64,000 nt of DNA, taken from contig NC_006270.3 in NCBI RefSeq assembly GCF_000011645.1, forward strand, positions 1,237,501-1,301,500. Reading direction: 5' to 3'. The notes under the pieces are model-generated. The model worked only from the letters and a program-made list of their open reading frames with translations. It made no database searches and was not told where the DNA came from. Every line of letters begins with the position of its first letter. Position 1 is the first letter of the stretch. Positions 25,216 to 34,040 of this stretch are shown here, in pieces. The translations under genes were made by a program, and so were the position numbers. The stretch comes from Bacillus licheniformis DSM 13 = ATCC 14580 (GTDB lineage Bacteria > Bacillota > Bacilli > Bacillales > Bacillaceae).

Positions 25216-26118
25216 CTATTTTTCGCATTGATAGAGCGGACCGGCATCGTGATGTTCATTTATATAGCGCCAGAACATGCCGTGTTTCGCTTCCACTCTT
25301 TCGACTTTGCGGGCGAACGCGAGCTTTTTCATTTCCCGTTCCACCTGTTCAAGCGTCCAGTCGTAAACGACGGCAATCTCTTTGTCGGCTACAAATTGAA
25401 AGTATTCGATAAAAAGTTCGAGCGGAGGTGTTTGTGAAGGCTTCGGCTCATCGCCAAGCATTTCAAACAATACTTCTTCGTAAATTTCATATGAATAATT
25501 TCCGGTTACCTTTAAGCCTTCTCCTTCGCGGAGGCTGTTGAAAAACGTAAGAGTCGGAACAGATGCCACTTCCATTTCGGCAGCGATTTTTAAATCGCAT
25601 TGCAGGGCTTTCACGGCGCTCTGCGAATGAAGATCCCTTTTGAATTCCTCCAAATCGAGCTGCGTGTGCTCTGCAATCGCTAAAAGCACCTGTTCTTCAG
25701 TGATATCCTGCTGATTGAGAAACAAGCTTTCCTGCATGCATCTCAAAAACTGCAGCCCTGCTTTTCTGCCTTGCAGTTCCGCTGCTTTCAAAGCGAGCGA
25801 GGCAAGGTAAGGTGCAGAGAGTGCTTTGTCGTGCAGGAGCGTTCCGTCGCAAGACATGCCCGACCTGCATGCGATCTTTTCCCATGCCTCTGCGAGCCGG
25901 CGCTTTTTGCGTTTCTGAACGTTCAGCGCTGTAATGCTGCATGCGGCGATGATCCTTAGTGTGAAAAAGCGGCCGTAGCGGATTTTCAACTTTTTGATCG
26001 CCGGCTCCAATGCCCAGCATTCGGGAGATAAAGGGTCGACAAACATATAAATTTCCATCGGTTTTTGCGGATGTCCGTGGCAATGGGAGAAAAATTGGTC
26101 ACGCTGATTGAGTGTCAA
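25216..26118 (-). CDS. spxH: ClpXP adaptor YjbH/SpxH for Spx degradation
   Basis: 300 residues of the DsbA-like YjbH family, TTG start overlapping the yjbI stop (TTGA). His-rich N-terminus (SHCHGHPQKP) followed by the thioredoxin-fold site DPLSPECW. In B. subtilis, from memory, this site is CPEC; here the first position is Ser31, leaving only Cys34. YjbH binds Spx and accelerates ClpXP proteolysis; its aggregation under stress stabilises Spx. Spx and MecA genes lie 10-12 kb upstream. Confidence 0.93.
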   Translation of the reverse strand: MTLNQRDQFFSHCHGHPQKPMEIYMFVDPLSPECWALEPAIKKLKIRYGRFFTLRIIAACSITALNVQKRKKRRLAEAWEKIACRSGMSCDGTLLHDKALSAPYLASLALKAAELQGRKAGLQFLRCMQESLFLNQQDITEEQVLLAIAEHTQLDLEEFKRDLHSQSAVKALQCDLKIAAEMEVASVPTLTFFNSLREGEGLKVTGNYSYEIYEEVLFEMLGDEPKPSQTPPLELFIEYFQFVADKEIAVVYDWTLEQVEREMKKLAFARKVERVEAKHGMFWRYINEHHDAGPLYQCEK

Positions 26119-26513
26119 TGTGAACCATCCTCCATTTTCGGCTGATTTACCATATGTCTGGCTGTCAATGTCAGCCTTTCAAAAAGAAATTCCCTGATTT
26201 CGCCCTTTAAACCGACATGATCCATTGCCTCTTTCATACACGAAAGCCATGCGTCCGCCCGTTCCGGTGTGATCGGAAACGGCAGGTGCCGCGCCCTCAG
26301 TATCGGGTGTCCGTGTTCTTCTGTATAAAGCGGCGGACCGCCTAAATATTGCGTTAAAAATTGCTTCTGCTTTCTTGCCGTTTCCGTTAAGTCGTCCGGA
26401 AAAATCGGGTAGAGCAGCGGATGCCGCTTTACACGTTCATAAAAAGTATCAACAAGTTGCGATAGAAGCTCTTCTCCAATCGCTTCATAAGGTGCGTTAA
26501 ACGATTGTCCCAT
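26115..26513 (-). CDS. yjbI: Truncated haemoglobin YjbI (group II)
   Basis: 132 residues. It has the 2-on-2 globin pattern of TrHbO: PYEAIGEELLSQLVDTFY at the start, FLTQYLGGPPLYTEEHGHPILRARHLPF in the middle with a proximal His candidate, and a Trp in ADAWLSCM. Group II truncated globins bind oxygen or react with NO and peroxide. In B. subtilis it is the first gene of the yjbIH operon. AAAGGAG precedes the ATG. No clear promoter was identified in 26514-26763. Confidence 0.9.
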   Translation of the reverse strand: MGQSFNAPYEAIGEELLSQLVDTFYERVKRHPLLYPIFPDDLTETARKQKQFLTQYLGGPPLYTEEHGHPILRARHLPFPITPERADAWLSCMKEAMDHVGLKGEIREFLFERLTLTARHMVNQPKMEDGSH

Positions 26514-26763
26514 GTTGACTACTCCTTTTAATATGGCTAATAGGAAAATATACCGATTCCTATTGCAAAAAAATATTTATCTTGTGCATCATTTATTATT
26601 TCACGATTGTATATACTTATTTTAGCAACCTCGTTCCATTTCTACAAACAAACCGACTTCTGCCTGCGGGCGAAAATCGCTGTTTTGTTTCAAATATCAT
26701 ATCATATTCGCTTCTTAAATGTGTATTTTTAATACCGGGAGGATGAAAGAGGAGGTAAATGCA

Positions 26764-26796
26764 GGAAAAAAAGCCGGAAAGCGTCCTTTCCGGCTT
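26764..26796 (-). terminator. Terminator of cwlQ (yjbJ)
   Basis: AAGCCGGAAAG and CTTTCCGGCTT stem, followed by seven T on the minus strand; it overlaps the last bases of the gene. Confidence 0.85.
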
Positions 26797-27448
26797 AAGC
26801 GTAGTAATTTGAGGTGATTTTTTTTACATAATTTTGCGTTTCTTTAAAAGGGGGAATGCCTCCGTACTTTTGGACATTTCCCGGTCCGGCATTGTATGCC
26901 GCTAATGCGAGCTTCACATTTCCGCTGTATTTATCGAGCATCTGCTTTAAGTATTTTGTTCCGCCTTCTATATTTTGAACGGGGTCAAAAGCGTTATTCA
27001 CGCCGAGCGCCTTCGCCGTGGACGGCATGAGCTGCATCAGGCCCATGGCGCCGGCCGGGCTGACCGCTTTCTCTTGATAGCGTGATTCCTGCTTGACGAC
27101 GGCATGAATCAGTTTCTCATCGACCCCGTATTTTTCTGCGGCGTTTTTGATGATCTGGTCAATGTTCTGATTTTGGCCGCCGAAAGAGACGGGTTTCGCT
27201 GCGGCAGATGGGACGGCCGCAATTGCCTCAGGCTTTTCAGCTGCCAGCGGGGCCTGAAGCTGAGACGCTGTCGACACAGTCGGAGCAACCGCGGGCTGTG
27301 AAGACTCCAAGCCGCCGACATTGCTTAAATATTGGTTTAAAATCGAGCTGAAATCAAAACCCGCATCTTCGGAACCGCTGTCTGAAGCCGGATAAAACGA
27401 CCGTATCGCCTGAAGTTCCAAGAGAGCGGCCAAATGGTTGACGTTCAT
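26795..27448 (-). CDS. cwlQ: Lytic transglycosylase CwlQ (YjbJ)
   Basis: 217 residues. An Ala/Ser/Pro-rich N-terminal half precedes a C-terminal SLT domain (about 100-217) with catalytic Glu in HAVVKQESRYQEKAVS, then GAMGLMQLMPSTAKALG and NIEGGTKYLKQML and AYNAGPGNVQKYGG. It cleaves the glycan strands of peptidoglycan. No classical signal peptide is visible, so how it reaches the wall is unclear; the B. subtilis homologue has muramidase and transglycosylase activity. Confidence 0.9.
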   Translation of the reverse strand: MNVNHLAALLELQAIRSFYPASDSGSEDAGFDFSSILNQYLSNVGGLESSQPAVAPTVSTASQLQAPLAAEKPEAIAAVPSAAAKPVSFGGQNQNIDQIIKNAAEKYGVDEKLIHAVVKQESRYQEKAVSPAGAMGLMQLMPSTAKALGVNNAFDPVQNIEGGTKYLKQMLDKYSGNVKLALAAYNAGPGNVQKYGGIPPFKETQNYVKKITSNYYA

Positions 27449-27460
27449 TGTTTTCCCACC

Positions 27461-28033
27461 TTATTGATCTTTAAGTTTTTGCTCATAAAATCGGACGATT
27501 TTGTTTTTGGTTTCACGCTCAGGGATGCCGAACGATTTCAGCAGTTCAGAGAAATCCCGTTTTCCGCGTTCATAATCCGTCACTTCGAATTCGATTTCAA
27601 AGTCTTCTACCATTAAGTATCGGCTGTGATCCAAAACAATTAAGCCCTGCGGCAATTTTTTTTCTGCACGGCTTGTCGCAAGCGTTCCGAAAAGGATGAG
27701 CTCGTCCGCTTCAATGCCGAGACGCTTCAGACGATCGTATACCGGCCCATGCGGAATCATGAACGTTTCGATTTCAGGCTTCCGGGTCAGCTCCTGGTGG
27801 GTTTCCATCAGTCCGACAGGCGCCGGTTCTTTTAATGTCAGGACAAATCGCTGCTGCTTTTCGCGAATTCTTAGGGCAGCTCCTTTTTCTTTTAAAGAGA
27901 AGGAAGGCGTATCGTAATAATGGTTTTTTTGTATAACAAATTGCTCGGAGGAAAATTGATAATATGATTTGATTTTCTCAAATTCTTTTTTTGTCAGCAT
28001 ATTTTTAAATTCGATTTCAAGTTCCTGGCTCAT
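27461..28033 (-). CDS. yjbK: CYTH-domain triphosphate tunnel protein YjbK
   Basis: 190 residues. The hallmark ExExK appears at the N-terminus (residues 4-10, ELEIEFK), with further conserved tunnel residues in KNHYYDTPSFSLKEKGAALRIREKQ and FVLTLKEP. CYTH enzymes hydrolyse inorganic or nucleoside triphosphates using metal ions. Short gap to cwlQ (12 bases) suggests cotranscription. It is divergent from yjbL. Confidence 0.87.
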   Translation of the reverse strand: MSQELEIEFKNMLTKKEFEKIKSYYQFSSEQFVIQKNHYYDTPSFSLKEKGAALRIREKQQRFVLTLKEPAPVGLMETHQELTRKPEIETFMIPHGPVYDRLKRLGIEADELILFGTLATSRAEKKLPQGLIVLDHSRYLMVEDFEIEFEVTDYERGKRDFSELLKSFGIPERETKNKIVRFYEQKLKDQ

Positions 28034-28163
28034 TCTTTAATTTTTTCATCCTCTCAGCTCGTAAAATTGCATTTTCCTTATTATCTCTTGAGAAGGAACG
28101 TTTATCAATATTGAAGCTGATATGATAAAATGAATCTGTACTTTTATTGTAAAGGAGAGCATT

Positions 28164-28529
28164 ATGCAGAACAGAATTGAGATTACAGAAGCCAATCTGC
28201 GAAACGACCGGCTGGTGTTGACCAGCGAAATCAATGACGGAGCGGAGCGGAAGCCGGCCGGACGCATGCTGACAGACTCCGATCATTTTGCATTTGTATA
28301 CATACTTGAACAGGACGAATCCTTTGAATACGTCATTTTAAACGAAGGCATCTGGTCCGATCTTAAAGCGGCCCTTGACGCCGGTCTTCCTGTGTTTTTA
28401 CATATCGGAAACACGGAGCTGGAGCTTAACGGGTTCCATGATGAGCTCGGATATTTAATAGAGAATATTAAAGATAATGCAAATTATGGCGAAGAAATGG
28501 AAGAGAGAGTGAAACGGATATTCCTCTAG
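28164..28529 (+). CDS. yjbL: Conserved protein YjbL
   Basis: 121 residues, AAAGGAGAG ribosome site. Acidic soluble protein without a recognised domain; the family is typically found before yjbM in Bacillus. First gene of the yjbL-yjbM-nadK-yjbO run, with 31 bases to yjbM. Confidence 0.82.
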   Translation: MQNRIEITEANLRNDRLVLTSEINDGAERKPAGRMLTDSDHFAFVYILEQDESFEYVILNEGIWSDLKAALDAGLPVFLHIGNTELELNGFHDELGYLIENIKDNANYGEEMEERVKRIFL

Positions 28530-28560
28530 AAAAAAAGGCGATGAAATTGGGGGAAGGTTT

Positions 28561-29196
28561 ATGGATGAAAAACAATGGGAGCAGTTTTTAGCGCCGTACC
28601 GGCAGGCTGTTGAAGAGCTGAAAGTGAAGCTGAAAGGGATCCGGACCCTTTACGAATACGAGGAAGAGCATTCGCCGATTGAATTCGTGACGGGGCGGGT
28701 GAAGCCTGTGCCGAGTATTCTTGAGAAGGCCAAGCGAAAAAACATTCCTCTGCACAACATTGAAAGCATGCAAGATATAGCCGGGCTCAGAATCATGTGC
28801 CAATTTTTTGAGGATATTCGCATTGTCGTCGATATGCTTTTGGCGAGAAAGGACTTCACGGTGGTGGATAAGCGCGACTATATCGCGGAACATAAAGAGA
28901 GCGGCTACCGCTCCTACCATCTCGTCGTGCTGTATCCTTTGCAGACAATCAACGGGGAAAAACAGATTTTGGTTGAAATTCAAATCCGGACGCTGGCGAT
29001 GAATTTTTGGGCGACGATTGAGCATTCTTTAAATTATAAATACAGCGGCAACATTCCGGAAAAAGTAAAATTAAGGCTTCAGAGAGCTTCGGAAGCAGCA
29101 TCAAGGCTCGATATGGAAATGTCTGAGATCAGGGGCGAGATTCAGGAGGCTCAGGCGGCGTTTTCACGCAAGAAAAAGGATGAGGATGACGGTTAG
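28561..29196 (+). CDS. sasB: Small alarmone synthetase SasB (RelQ/YjbM)
   Basis: 211 residues with a stand-alone RelA/SpoT synthetase domain: EFVTGRVKPVPSILEKAKRK, DIAGLRIMCQF, KESGYRSYHLVVLYP and EIQIRTLAMNFWATIEHSL. It makes (p)ppGpp from GTP/GDP and ATP; homologues are tetrameric and allosterically stimulated by pppGpp. There is no hydrolase or ACT region. Regulated by cell-envelope stress in B. subtilis. AAATTGGGGGAAGG precedes the ATG. Confidence 0.93.
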   Translation: MDEKQWEQFLAPYRQAVEELKVKLKGIRTLYEYEEEHSPIEFVTGRVKPVPSILEKAKRKNIPLHNIESMQDIAGLRIMCQFFEDIRIVVDMLLARKDFTVVDKRDYIAEHKESGYRSYHLVVLYPLQTINGEKQILVEIQIRTLAMNFWATIEHSLNYKYSGNIPEKVKLRLQRASEAASRLDMEMSEIRGEIQEAQAAFSRKKKDEDDG

Positions 29197-29213
29197 GGGA
29201 GTGAGATGGAATG

Positions 29214-30014
29214 ATGAAGTTTGCGGTATCGTCCAAAGGAAATGCGGTTTCTGATTCATTGAAAAGCAAAATTCAGACGTATCTGCTCGACTTCGGTCTC
29301 GAATGCGATGAAGAAGAGCCGGATATCGTCATTTCCGTCGGCGGTGACGGAACGCTCTTATACGCATTTCACAAATACAGCGGCCGCCTCGACAAAACGG
29401 CTTTTGTCGGGGTTCATACCGGGCATCTCGGCTTTTATGCCGACTGGGTCCCGAGTGAGATTGAAAAGCTCGTGATCGCGATTGCGAAAACGCCGTATCA
29501 AATTGTTGAATATCCGGTTTTGGAAGTCATCGTCCGCTATAATGACGGCAGCGATGAAGCGAGATATTTGGCGCTGAACGAATGTACGATCAAGAGCATT
29601 GAAGGAACGCTTGTGACGGATGTCGAGATTAAAGGGGAACTTTTTGAAACGTTCCGCGGCGACGGCCTTTGTCTGTCGACTCCTTCCGGAAGTACGGCAT
29701 ATAACAAGGCGCTTGGCGGTGCGATTATTCATCCGTCCATCAGGGCGATCCAGCTGGCTGAAATGGCGTCGATCAACAACCGGGTGTTTCGGACGGTCGG
29801 ATCGCCGCTCATTCTGCCTGAGCATCACACTTGTTTAATTAAACCGATAAATGATGTGACGTTTCAAGTCGCGATTGACCACTTGACATTGCTGCATAAA
29901 GACGTCAAGTCGATTCAATGCCGCGTCGCAAACGAAAATATCAGGTTTGCCCGCTTTAGGCCGTTTCCGTTTTGGAAAAGGGTCCAGGATTCCTTTATCG
30001 GAAAAGGAGAATAG
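29214..30014 (+). CDS. nadK: NAD kinase
   Basis: 266 residues from the second of two adjacent ATG codons (29211 is the alternative). The ATP/NAD-kinase motif [10 protein letters not shown] is at residues 41-50, with NECTIKS and [16 protein letters not shown] following. It phosphorylates NAD to NADP in the cytoplasm. B. subtilis calls it PpnKA/NadF (yjbN). The gene sits between the alarmone synthetase and the pseudouridine synthase and overlaps neither. Confidence 0.94.
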
Positions 30015-30025
30015 GAAGGTTTGCT

Positions 30026-30916
30026 GTGAGCGATTTTTTGATGAAACAGATCATAACAGAAGAGGACAGCGGGGTTCTTTTGAAAGAATACGTCCAGCGG
30101 CTGGGCATTTCAAAAAGGATGCTGACGGACATCAAATTCGGAGGCGGCGATCTTTTGGTAAACGGCGGGCATGTAACGGTCAGATACGTTCTTCAAAAAG
30201 GGGACGAGCTCGTCATTCAGTTTCCTCCGGAAAAAATGAGCGAATCTTTGCAACCGGAAGAAGTGCCGCTTCATATTTTGTTCGAAGATGACCATGTCCT
30301 CGTCTTAAATAAACAGCCATGCATTTCGTCGATTCCCTCGCGTGAGCATCCATCAGGCAGTCTGGCGAACGGTCTGATTCATTATTACCAGCGGACGGGC
30401 GTACACGCGACCGTTCACCTGGTGAGCAGGCTTGACCGCGATACATCGGGTGTCATGCTTGTTGCCAAGCACCGCTTCGCCCACTCGCTTTTATCGGGGC
30501 TGCAAAAAAAGGGAGCCGTCAAACGGCAATATCGAGCGGTCGTCCACGGTTTGATCGCGGAAGAGCAGGGAACGATCGATGCGCCGATCGGGAGAAAATC
30601 ATCGAGCATCATCGAGCGGGCGGTAATCCCGGACGGGCAAAAAGCAGTGACGCATTTTTGGGTGAACAGGCGTTTCAGCGGCATGACGGATGTCTCTATC
30701 CGTCTGGAAACCGGGCGAACCCATCAGATCCGCGTCCATATGAGTCATATCGGATATCCCTTGTGCGGTGATACGCTGTACGGGGGAACCCGCGGCTTCA
30801 TCAATCGGCAGGCGCTCCACAGTGAGAGGCTGACATTTTTTCATCCGTTCACAATGGAAGAGCTGACGTTCCAAGCGCCGGTGCCGAATGATATGAGACA
30901 GTTGATAGAGAGCTGA
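30026..30916 (+). CDS. yjbO: RluD-family pseudouridine synthase YjbO
   Basis: 296 residues from GTG 30026, preceded by AGGAAGG; the longer frame overlaps nadK. An S4-like RNA-binding start (LLKEYVQRLGISKRMLTDIK...LLVNG) leads into the catalytic domain with HLVSRLDRDTSGVMLVAK, containing the catalytic Asp, and LETGRTHQIRVHMSHIGYPLCGD. It isomerises uridine in rRNA or tRNA; target position unknown. Confidence 0.88.
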   Translation: MSDFLMKQIITEEDSGVLLKEYVQRLGISKRMLTDIKFGGGDLLVNGGHVTVRYVLQKGDELVIQFPPEKMSESLQPEEVPLHILFEDDHVLVLNKQPCISSIPSREHPSGSLANGLIHYYQRTGVHATVHLVSRLDRDTSGVMLVAKHRFAHSLLSGLQKKGAVKRQYRAVVHGLIAEEQGTIDAPIGRKSSSIIERAVIPDGQKAVTHFWVNRRFSGMTDVSIRLETGRTHQIRVHMSHIGYPLCGDTLYGGTRGFINRQALHSERLTFFHPFTMEELTFQAPVPNDMRQLIES

Positions 30917-30934
30917 ATAGGCTCTCTATTTTTA
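30905..30934 (+). terminator. Terminator of the yjbL-yjbO operon
   Basis: ATAGAGAGC and GCTCTCTAT arms with a 7-base loop and TTTTT. It overlaps the yjbO stop and touches the end of convergent prpE. Confidence 0.85.
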
Positions 30935-31672
30935 TGGCTCCATGCGGAATCTAGACTCATCATAAGGCAAAGAGGAGGGAACAGATTCGGTTGTCAGTTC
31001 CGGGAATCTGAAAGCGGTCAGCCTGTTGCCGAATACACAACCGGTATCGATATTAATTGTATGATGAATCATCCTCGGGTTTTTGACGGGAGTATGGCCG
31101 TATACAACCCACGGCTCGCCTCTGTAATGAGCGGCCCAGTCCCGTCTCACTGGCCGTCCGTCTGGCAGCGTTTCCCCTGTAATATCTCCGTAGAGCACAA
31201 ACTGTTTTACTTTTCCGACAGGCTTTTTGCCGATGTCTTCCGCTTTGATGCCGGCATGTGCAACGACAAGTTCGCCGTTATGCAGGATCTCGTAAAGCGG
31301 AGCCTTTTCGTAAAGGCGCATGAAAAGGTCTCTGATATCCTTCTGTTTTTGTTTCGGAAGGTTTCTGTATTCGGCCGCCGTCGTTTCCAGTCCGTGCTGC
31401 AGCTTCACCGGATTTCCCTTGAAAAAACGGTACAGCTTGTTGCAATGATTGCCGGGCACATATCGCACAGCTCCATCTTCAACGGCCCGTCCTACAAATT
31501 CAACGACCTCCAGCGATTTTGGCCCTCTGTCAGTTAAATCCCCGAGAAAGACAAGTGTTCTGTTCTCCGGATGAACGGGAACTCCTGATGTCAGCGAGTA
31601 GCCGAGTTTTTCAATCAGCGCAATCATTTCGTCATAGCACCCGTGAATATCACCGATAACATCGTATTTCAT
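30932..31672 (-). CDS. prpE: Metallophosphatase PrpE, diadenosine tetraphosphatase-like
   Basis: 246 residues with PPP-superfamily motifs in order: GDIHGCYDE (7-15), [11 protein letters not shown] (about 43-53), VPGNHCNKL in the position of GNHE, VVAHAGI and VVYGHTPV. The Cys for Glu in the third motif is notable. B. subtilis PrpE hydrolyses Ap4A and phosphoproteins and affects spore germination. Monocistronic and divergent from yjbQ. Confidence 0.9.
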
Positions 31673-31821
31673 GCGTTTTTTCGCCTCCAGTCCGTTTGTT
31701 TTTCATATGTATATACATTGCCCCAAGCCGTATAAATCAAGCTTCTGCAACTTTCTCCGGAGAAAATCAGGCATATTACTTTTTTTTCTGAGCGAGCATT
31801 GTTAAAATCAATTTTTACACC

Positions 31822-31856
31822 TGTGGGAAAAGAGTTTCGACGGTTCTTTTCCCACA
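31822..31856 (+). repeat. Perfect 12-base inverted repeat in the prpE-yjbQ intergenic region
   Basis: TGTGGGAAAAGA and its exact complement are separated by 11 bases. No T-tract follows, so it is not a normal terminator. A second hairpin (CCCTTTT/AAAAGGG, 31877-31897) and a CCGGAAACCGG (31913-31923) follow before the yjbQ ribosome site. Confidence 0.7.
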
Positions 31857-31944
31857 TGAAAATGTCAAAAATATGCCCCTTTTATTTTTAAAAAAGGGAA
31901 CGCTAATCATACCCGGAAACCGGTTTTAGAGGAGGTACCAGTTT

Positions 31945-33789
31945 ATGGAGCACACATCTGTCTCATCTTTAGTTGTCGTACTGATTATCGCATTTTTAAC
32001 ACCCATCCTGCTGCACCGTTTCAGGTTAAGCATACCGGTGGTTGTCGCTGAAATCATCATGGGTCTTATTATCGGAAAAAGCGGGTTCGATCTGGTTGCT
32101 CAGCACGATACTTGGCTCGAAACTTTATCGATGCTCGGATTTATCTTTTTAATGTTTTTAAGCGGGCTTGAAATCGATTTTTCCGTATTTGAAAAAGGTA
32201 AGAAAAAGCAGCTGCTTCCGAGCGGAAAGGAAGCGCCGAATACGTTTAAAACGGCTTCCGTCATCTTTATTGCCGTCTTTATACTATCGCTCGGCCTCTC
32301 CTACAGCTTTGTCATGGCAGGATTTATTGACAACGCCTTTTTAATGACGCTGATCATTTCAACAATTTCGCTTGGGGTTGTCGTTCCGACGCTGAAGGAA
32401 GAGCGGCTCATGAAGACGAATATCGGCCAGATTATTTTGCTTGTCGCCGTGATTGCCGATCTTGTCACGATGATACTGCTTGCGGTGTTCGCCTCAATCT
32501 ACGGAGACGAAAACAGCAATATGTGGCTGCTGATGATTTTATTTGCCGCCGGCGTTGTTTTATACATTTTCGGTAGGGTATTTAAAAAGCGGCCTTTTGT
32601 CGAAGTGCTGTCAAAAGGCACGATCCAGATCGGCACAAGGGCGATATTTACGCTGATCATCGTACTCGTGGCGCTTTCCGAGTCGCTCGGTGCAGAAAAC
32701 ATTCTCGGCGCGTTTTTAGCCGGGGTGCTTGTTTCGCTGCTTTCGCCGAACAAAGAGCTCGTTCAGCAGCTTGATTCATTCGGCTACGGGTTCCTCATCC
32801 CGATCTTCTTTGTCATGACAGGCGTCAAATTGGACATTTGGTCGCTGTTTGGCAATCCGAAAATTTTAGTGATGATCCCGCTTCTGTTTGTGGCTCTGTT
32901 AATCAGCAAAGTCGTTCCGGTGCTGTTTTTGAAAAAGTGGTATGACATGAAAACCGTGCTGGCTTCCGGTTTTCTCCTGACTTCCACGCTTTCTCTGGTG
33001 ATCGCGGCGACAACGATCGGCGAGCGCATCGGCATCATTGACGCGCAGATGTCCGGCGCGCTGATTTTGGTGGCTGTCATTACATGCATCATCACACCGA
33101 CCGGCTTTAAAAAATTAATGCCGAAAACGGAAAGCGAAAAAGAGAAAAAGACGATCACCTTTATCGGCGCGAATCAAATGACGCTGCCGGTCACGCTTGA
33201 ACTTTCTCCAGAAGATTATCACGTCAGAATCCTGCATGTCCGGCAGGAAAAGAAGGAAGAAAAGCTGGCGGATCCGGTGTTTGACGTTGAAGTTTTGCCA
33301 GATTATGAATACGAAACGCTTCAATCATTCGGCGTTTTCCAAACGGATATACTCGTCGTGGCGACAGGCAGCGAAGAGCGCAATACAGGGATCGCCCTTT
33401 ATGCGAAGGAGCAGAAAGTCGCGAGAATTATCGCCAGCGCAGATTCCCCAGACGCCGAATCGAGGCTGAAAGAAAACGGAATTGATACATTCTCCATTCT
33501 GCTTTCCACGAAAACGCTGCTGCGCGCGCTTATCGAGGCGCCTGGCGTTATGAAACTTTTGACGAACCAGGATGCGTCGCTGTATCAGATCAATATGAGC
33601 AATGAGCGATTTGACGGCGTCCTGTTAAGGGAGTTTCCGTTTACGGGAGATGTCATCTTCGTCCGGATTTTCCGCGGGGTTGACAGCATCGTGCCCCATG
33701 GGGATACAAGGCTGCAAATGGGTGACAGGCTGATCGCCACCGGTTCGCGCGAATATATTGCGGAATTGAAAAAAACGCTTGGAGACTGA
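31945..33789 (+). CDS. yjbQ: CPA2-family cation/proton antiporter YjbQ
   Basis: 614 residues, GAGGAGG ribosome site. A membrane domain of about twelve helices (residues 5-390) with VVVAEIIMGLIIGKSGFDLV and ENILGAFLAGVLVSLLSP is followed by cytosolic RCK-like segments and a TrkA-C domain (about 530-614; RFDGVLLREFPFTGDVIFVRI, GDRLIATGS). This architecture is that of KefB/YjbQ-type K+ or Na+/H+ antiporters, whose TrkA-C domains often bind c-di-AMP. Ion specificity is inferred only. The leader holds unexplained hairpins. Confidence 0.88.
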   Translation: MEHTSVSSLVVVLIIAFLTPILLHRFRLSIPVVVAEIIMGLIIGKSGFDLVAQHDTWLETLSMLGFIFLMFLSGLEIDFSVFEKGKKKQLLPSGKEAPNTFKTASVIFIAVFILSLGLSYSFVMAGFIDNAFLMTLIISTISLGVVVPTLKEERLMKTNIGQIILLVAVIADLVTMILLAVFASIYGDENSNMWLLMILFAAGVVLYIFGRVFKKRPFVEVLSKGTIQIGTRAIFTLIIVLVALSESLGAENILGAFLAGVLVSLLSPNKELVQQLDSFGYGFLIPIFFVMTGVKLDIWSLFGNPKILVMIPLLFVALLISKVVPVLFLKKWYDMKTVLASGFLLTSTLSLVIAATTIGERIGIIDAQMSGALILVAVITCIITPTGFKKLMPKTESEKEKKTITFIGANQMTLPVTLELSPEDYHVRILHVRQEKKEEKLADPVFDVEVLPDYEYETLQSFGVFQTDILVVATGSEERNTGIALYAKEQKVARIIASADSPDAESRLKENGIDTFSILLSTKTLLRALIEAPGVMKLLTNQDASLYQINMSNERFDGVLLREFPFTGDVIFVRIFRGVDSIVPHGDTRLQMGDRLIATGSREYIAELKKTLGD

Positions 33790-33852
33790 TGCTTGACCAT
33801 TTTGCAATTCGTGATAAGATTAAAGTATAAACTGAATGAACAAGAAATGTTT

Positions 33853-33948
33853 TCCACTAGGGGAGTCCTTGATAAGGGCTGAGATAAAAGTTTGACTTTT
33901 AGACCCTCATAACCTGAACAGGTTCAAACCTGCGTAGGGAAGTGGCAC
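33853..33948 (+). promoter_or_regulatory. TPP riboswitch (thi box)
   Basis: Contains GGGCTGAGATAA and the strongly conserved ACCTGAACAGG followed by GCGTAGGGAAGTGG, the thiamine pyrophosphate aptamer. A terminator lies directly downstream at 33980-34011, so TPP binding should stop transcription of the thi operon. Confidence 0.95.
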
Positions 33949-33979
33949 GGTATTTGAGTATGTATATATGCAAATTCCA

Positions 33980-34011
33980 AACCACTTTCCTTGCGGGAAA
34001 GTGGTTTTTTT
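33980..34011 (+). terminator. Riboswitch-controlled terminator of the thi operon
   Basis: ACCACTTTCC-TTGC-GGGAAAGTGGT stem with a seven-T tail. The left arm is complementary to aptamer sequence GGGAAGTGG, giving the alternative antiterminator pairing. Confidence 0.9.
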
Positions 34012-34040
34012 ATGTTCAGAATCGAAGGAGGAGCCTTGAA

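Noticed and set aside
25068..25412. 114-codon plus-strand frame beginning inside roxS
   Set aside because: It runs antisense through the end of yjbH, has no ribosome site, and its first part is the conserved RoxS RNA.
31673..31944. Possible c-di-AMP (ydaO) riboswitch before the antiporter gene
   Set aside because: None of the conserved ydaO sequence blocks is visible; only simple hairpins.
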